Positions 6,427 to 7,481 of a stretch of DNA of 7,481 bases are shown here, piece after piece. The stretch is from Bifidobacterium breve (lineage in GTDB: Bacteria; Actinomycetota; Acidimicrobiia; IMCC26256; PALSA-555), in the NCBI GenBank assembly GCA_945889545.1, contig CAMDCC010000147.1, positions 1 to 7,481 of the forward strand, read 5' to 3'. The notes beneath the pieces were generated by a model. It was not told where the DNA came from. It saw only the letters and a list, made by a program, of their open reading frames with translations, and did not search any database. Within the stretch, counting starts at the first letter, position 1, and each line of letters begins with the position of its first letter. The translations under genes and the position numbers were made by a program.

Positions 6427-7140
6427 ATGCCCGCTGTCTTCGTCCACGGCGTTCCTGATACCAGCGAGCTGTGGGATCCTTTGCTAGCCGAGCTCACGCG
6501 CGCCGACACGATAGCGCTGCGCCTCCCCGGTTTCGGTGCGCCGATTCCCGACGGCTTCGCGTGCACGAAAGAGGAGTACGCAGCGTGGGTGGCTGAGCGC
6601 GTGCGCGAGCTCGGTGAGCCGGTCGACCTCGTCGGGCACGACTGGGGCTCCATCCTCGTGCAGCGCATCGCAACCACGACACCCGAGTTGATCCGCACGT
6701 ACACCCTCTCCGACGGCGTGGTGAGTCCCATCTTCGTGTGGCACGACCTCGCGCAGCAGTGGCAGACACCCGAGCTTGGCGAGCAGATCATGGAGTTGAT
6801 GACACCCGACGCGATCGTGGCAGCGTTGAGCGACGCGCAACACCCCGACGCCGCGGCGGCGGCGGCTCGCGGCGACGACGCGATGAAGCGGGCGATCCTG
6901 TGCCTCTACCGGTCGGCGGTCGATCTTCGATCTGAGTGGGATCCGGGGGAACGCGCTCAGCAGCGGCCAGGACTCGTCATGTGGGGATGCGACGATCCCT
7001 ATGGGTCCCCGGCCGGCGGTGAGGCCGCCGCGCGCGCCGCAGGCGCTCGCTTCGTCCTGGTCGACGGCGGCCACTGGGCGATCCTCGAGCACCCGGCCCA
7101 GACCGCCCGGACCCTCGAGGAGCACTGGGCCTCGGCCTGA
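6427..7140 (+). CDS. Alpha/beta hydrolase with Asp nucleophile (epoxide hydrolase/haloalkane dehalogenase-like)
   Basis: A small 237-residue hydrolase. The oxyanion-hole segment is VFVHGVPDT (4-12, HGxP at 7-10). The nucleophile elbow is LVGHDWGSILVQR (68-80) with Asp72 in the nucleophile position, as in epoxide hydrolases and haloalkane dehalogenases rather than the Ser of esterases. The acid is probably Asp189 or Asp190 in MWGCDDPYGSP, and the base is His216 in VDGGHWAILEHP. The cap region (about 97-165) is short for an epoxide hydrolase, and I cannot assign the two ring-opening tyrosines. There is no signal peptide. The gene follows the flavoenzyme with a 7-base gap and is the last gene of the catabolic run. 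Hydrolysis of an epoxide, a halide or an activated C-C/C-O bond is possible. The fold is certain; the substrate is not. Confidence 0.87.
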   Translation: MPAVFVHGVPDTSELWDPLLAELTRADTIALRLPGFGAPIPDGFACTKEEYAAWVAERVRELGEPVDLVGHDWGSILVQRIATTTPELIRTYTLSDGVVSPIFVWHDLAQQWQTPELGEQIMELMTPDAIVAALSDAQHPDAAAAAARGDDAMKRAILCLYRSAVDLRSEWDPGERAQQRPGLVMWGCDDPYGSPAGGEAAARAAGARFVLVDGGHWAILEHPAQTARTLEEHWASA

Positions 7141-7157
7141 CACCCATCGCGGGCCGG

Positions 7158-7179
7158 TGAGGATTACCGTCAATCCTCA
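7158..7179. promoter_or_regulatory. Perfect 8-base inverted repeat just before the last gene
   Basis: TGAGGATT and AATCCTCA are perfect inverse complements separated by the 6-base loop ACCGTC, ending 2 bases before the ATG at 7182. It has no T-run, so it is a weak candidate terminator for the plus-strand run. A TAnnnT hexamer, TACCGT (7165-7170), sits in its centre, so it may equally be an operator lying over a promoter, or an RNA hairpin that hides the start codon. The sequence does not decide between these. Confidence 0.4.
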
Positions 7180-7181
7180 AC

Positions 7182-7481
7182 ATGGCACTCCAACCTCAGC
7201 AGCGGACGATGGCCGTCCTCGGCAGCGTGTTCGTCGGTGGCGTGATCATCGCGGTCTTGATCGTCAGCCTCGTGAGCGGTGACGACCCGAAGCGGGCCGT
7301 CGACATCGACCCGAACCAGCCTTCCACCTCGACGTCAAGCACCACCCTGCTGCTGACGACCACGACCTTTCCTCCGATCACGGTTCCCCCCATTCCGCCG
7401 CCGACCACTCCGCCGCCGACCACGGCCACCACGATCACGCCGGGAACCACGATCGTCATCCCGCCGACGACAACGCCGACC
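7182..7481 (+). CDS. Thr/Pro-rich membrane-anchored or secreted protein (3' end outside window)
   Basis: From the ATG at 7182, 100 codons run open to the right edge. Residues 1-9 are polar with one Arg, residues about 11-32 (AVLGSVFVGGVIIAVLIVSLV) are a single strongly hydrophobic helix, and no lipobox Cys follows. This is a signal anchor or uncleaved signal peptide. After GDDPKRAVDIDPNQP the sequence becomes a low-complexity Ser/Thr/Pro run (STSTSSTT, LLLTTTTFPP, PPIPPPTTPPPTT) typical of an extracytoplasmic linker or stalk before an unseen domain. No function can be assigned. An in-frame ATG at 7209 would shorten the N-terminus by nine residues. No clear Shine-Dalgarno is present, and the start lies directly after the inverted repeat at 7158-7179. 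It appears unrelated to the catabolic genes upstream. Confidence 0.75.
   Translation, partial: MALQPQQRTMAVLGSVFVGGVIIAVLIVSLVSGDDPKRAVDIDPNQPSTSTSSTTLLLTTTTFPPITVPPIPPPTTPPPTTATTITPGTTIVIPPTTTPT

Noticed and set aside
5235..6791. 518-codon minus-strand open frame antisense to the flavoenzyme and hydrolase genes
   Set aside because: It spans two well-supported plus-strand genes and has a shadow-type composition (His/Arg/Asp-rich) without domains.
7381..7470. Possible tandem DNA repeat in the CCGCCGACC-type stretch
   Set aside because: The units are imperfect and simply reflect Pro/Thr codons of the coding sequence; no regular period or spacer structure that would suggest a CRISPR or VNTR.

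Overview
The window is gene-dense, GC-rich DNA with no tRNA, rRNA, CRISPR array or insertion sequence that I can see. The gene content suggests an actinobacterium: GTG starts, a predicted F420-dependent LLM-class enzyme, FadD19-like and Rv1533-like proteins that resemble mycobacterial ones, and leaderless-type promoters. The Thr/Pro-rich tail of the last gene is reminiscent of Acidimicrobiia. That lineage call is inference; no marker gene is present. All comparisons to named proteins are from memory, not from a search.

Layout. On the minus strand, bases 2497 to 1 form a three-gene operon: a Rieske non-haem iron oxygenase (KshA-like layout), a class I SAM-dependent methyltransferase, and a TetR-type repressor whose 3' end is cut off by the window edge. 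Both internal junctions are 4-base GTGA overlaps. On the plus strand, bases 2574 to 7140 carry an LLM-class (F420-type) oxidoreductase, a FadD19-like acyl-CoA ligase, a nitronate-monooxygenase-family flavoenzyme and a small alpha/beta hydrolase with an Asp nucleophile. A Thr/Pro-rich membrane-anchored or secreted protein begins at 7182 and runs off the right edge.

The two arms diverge from a 76-base gap holding a perfect 16-base palindrome. A second palindrome, with an extra half-site, lies before the acyl-CoA ligase. Both palindromes end exactly 15 bases from a TAnnnT -10-like hexamer, so both look like repressor operators over the -35 region. Taken together, the genes look like a repressible catabolic cluster that activates a hydrophobic acid (steroid-, terpenoid- or branched-chain-like) as its CoA thioester and oxidises it. 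The substrate cannot be read from the sequence. I found no clear evidence of a wholly new system; the most notable signals are the operator/promoter architecture and the particular combination of enzymes.
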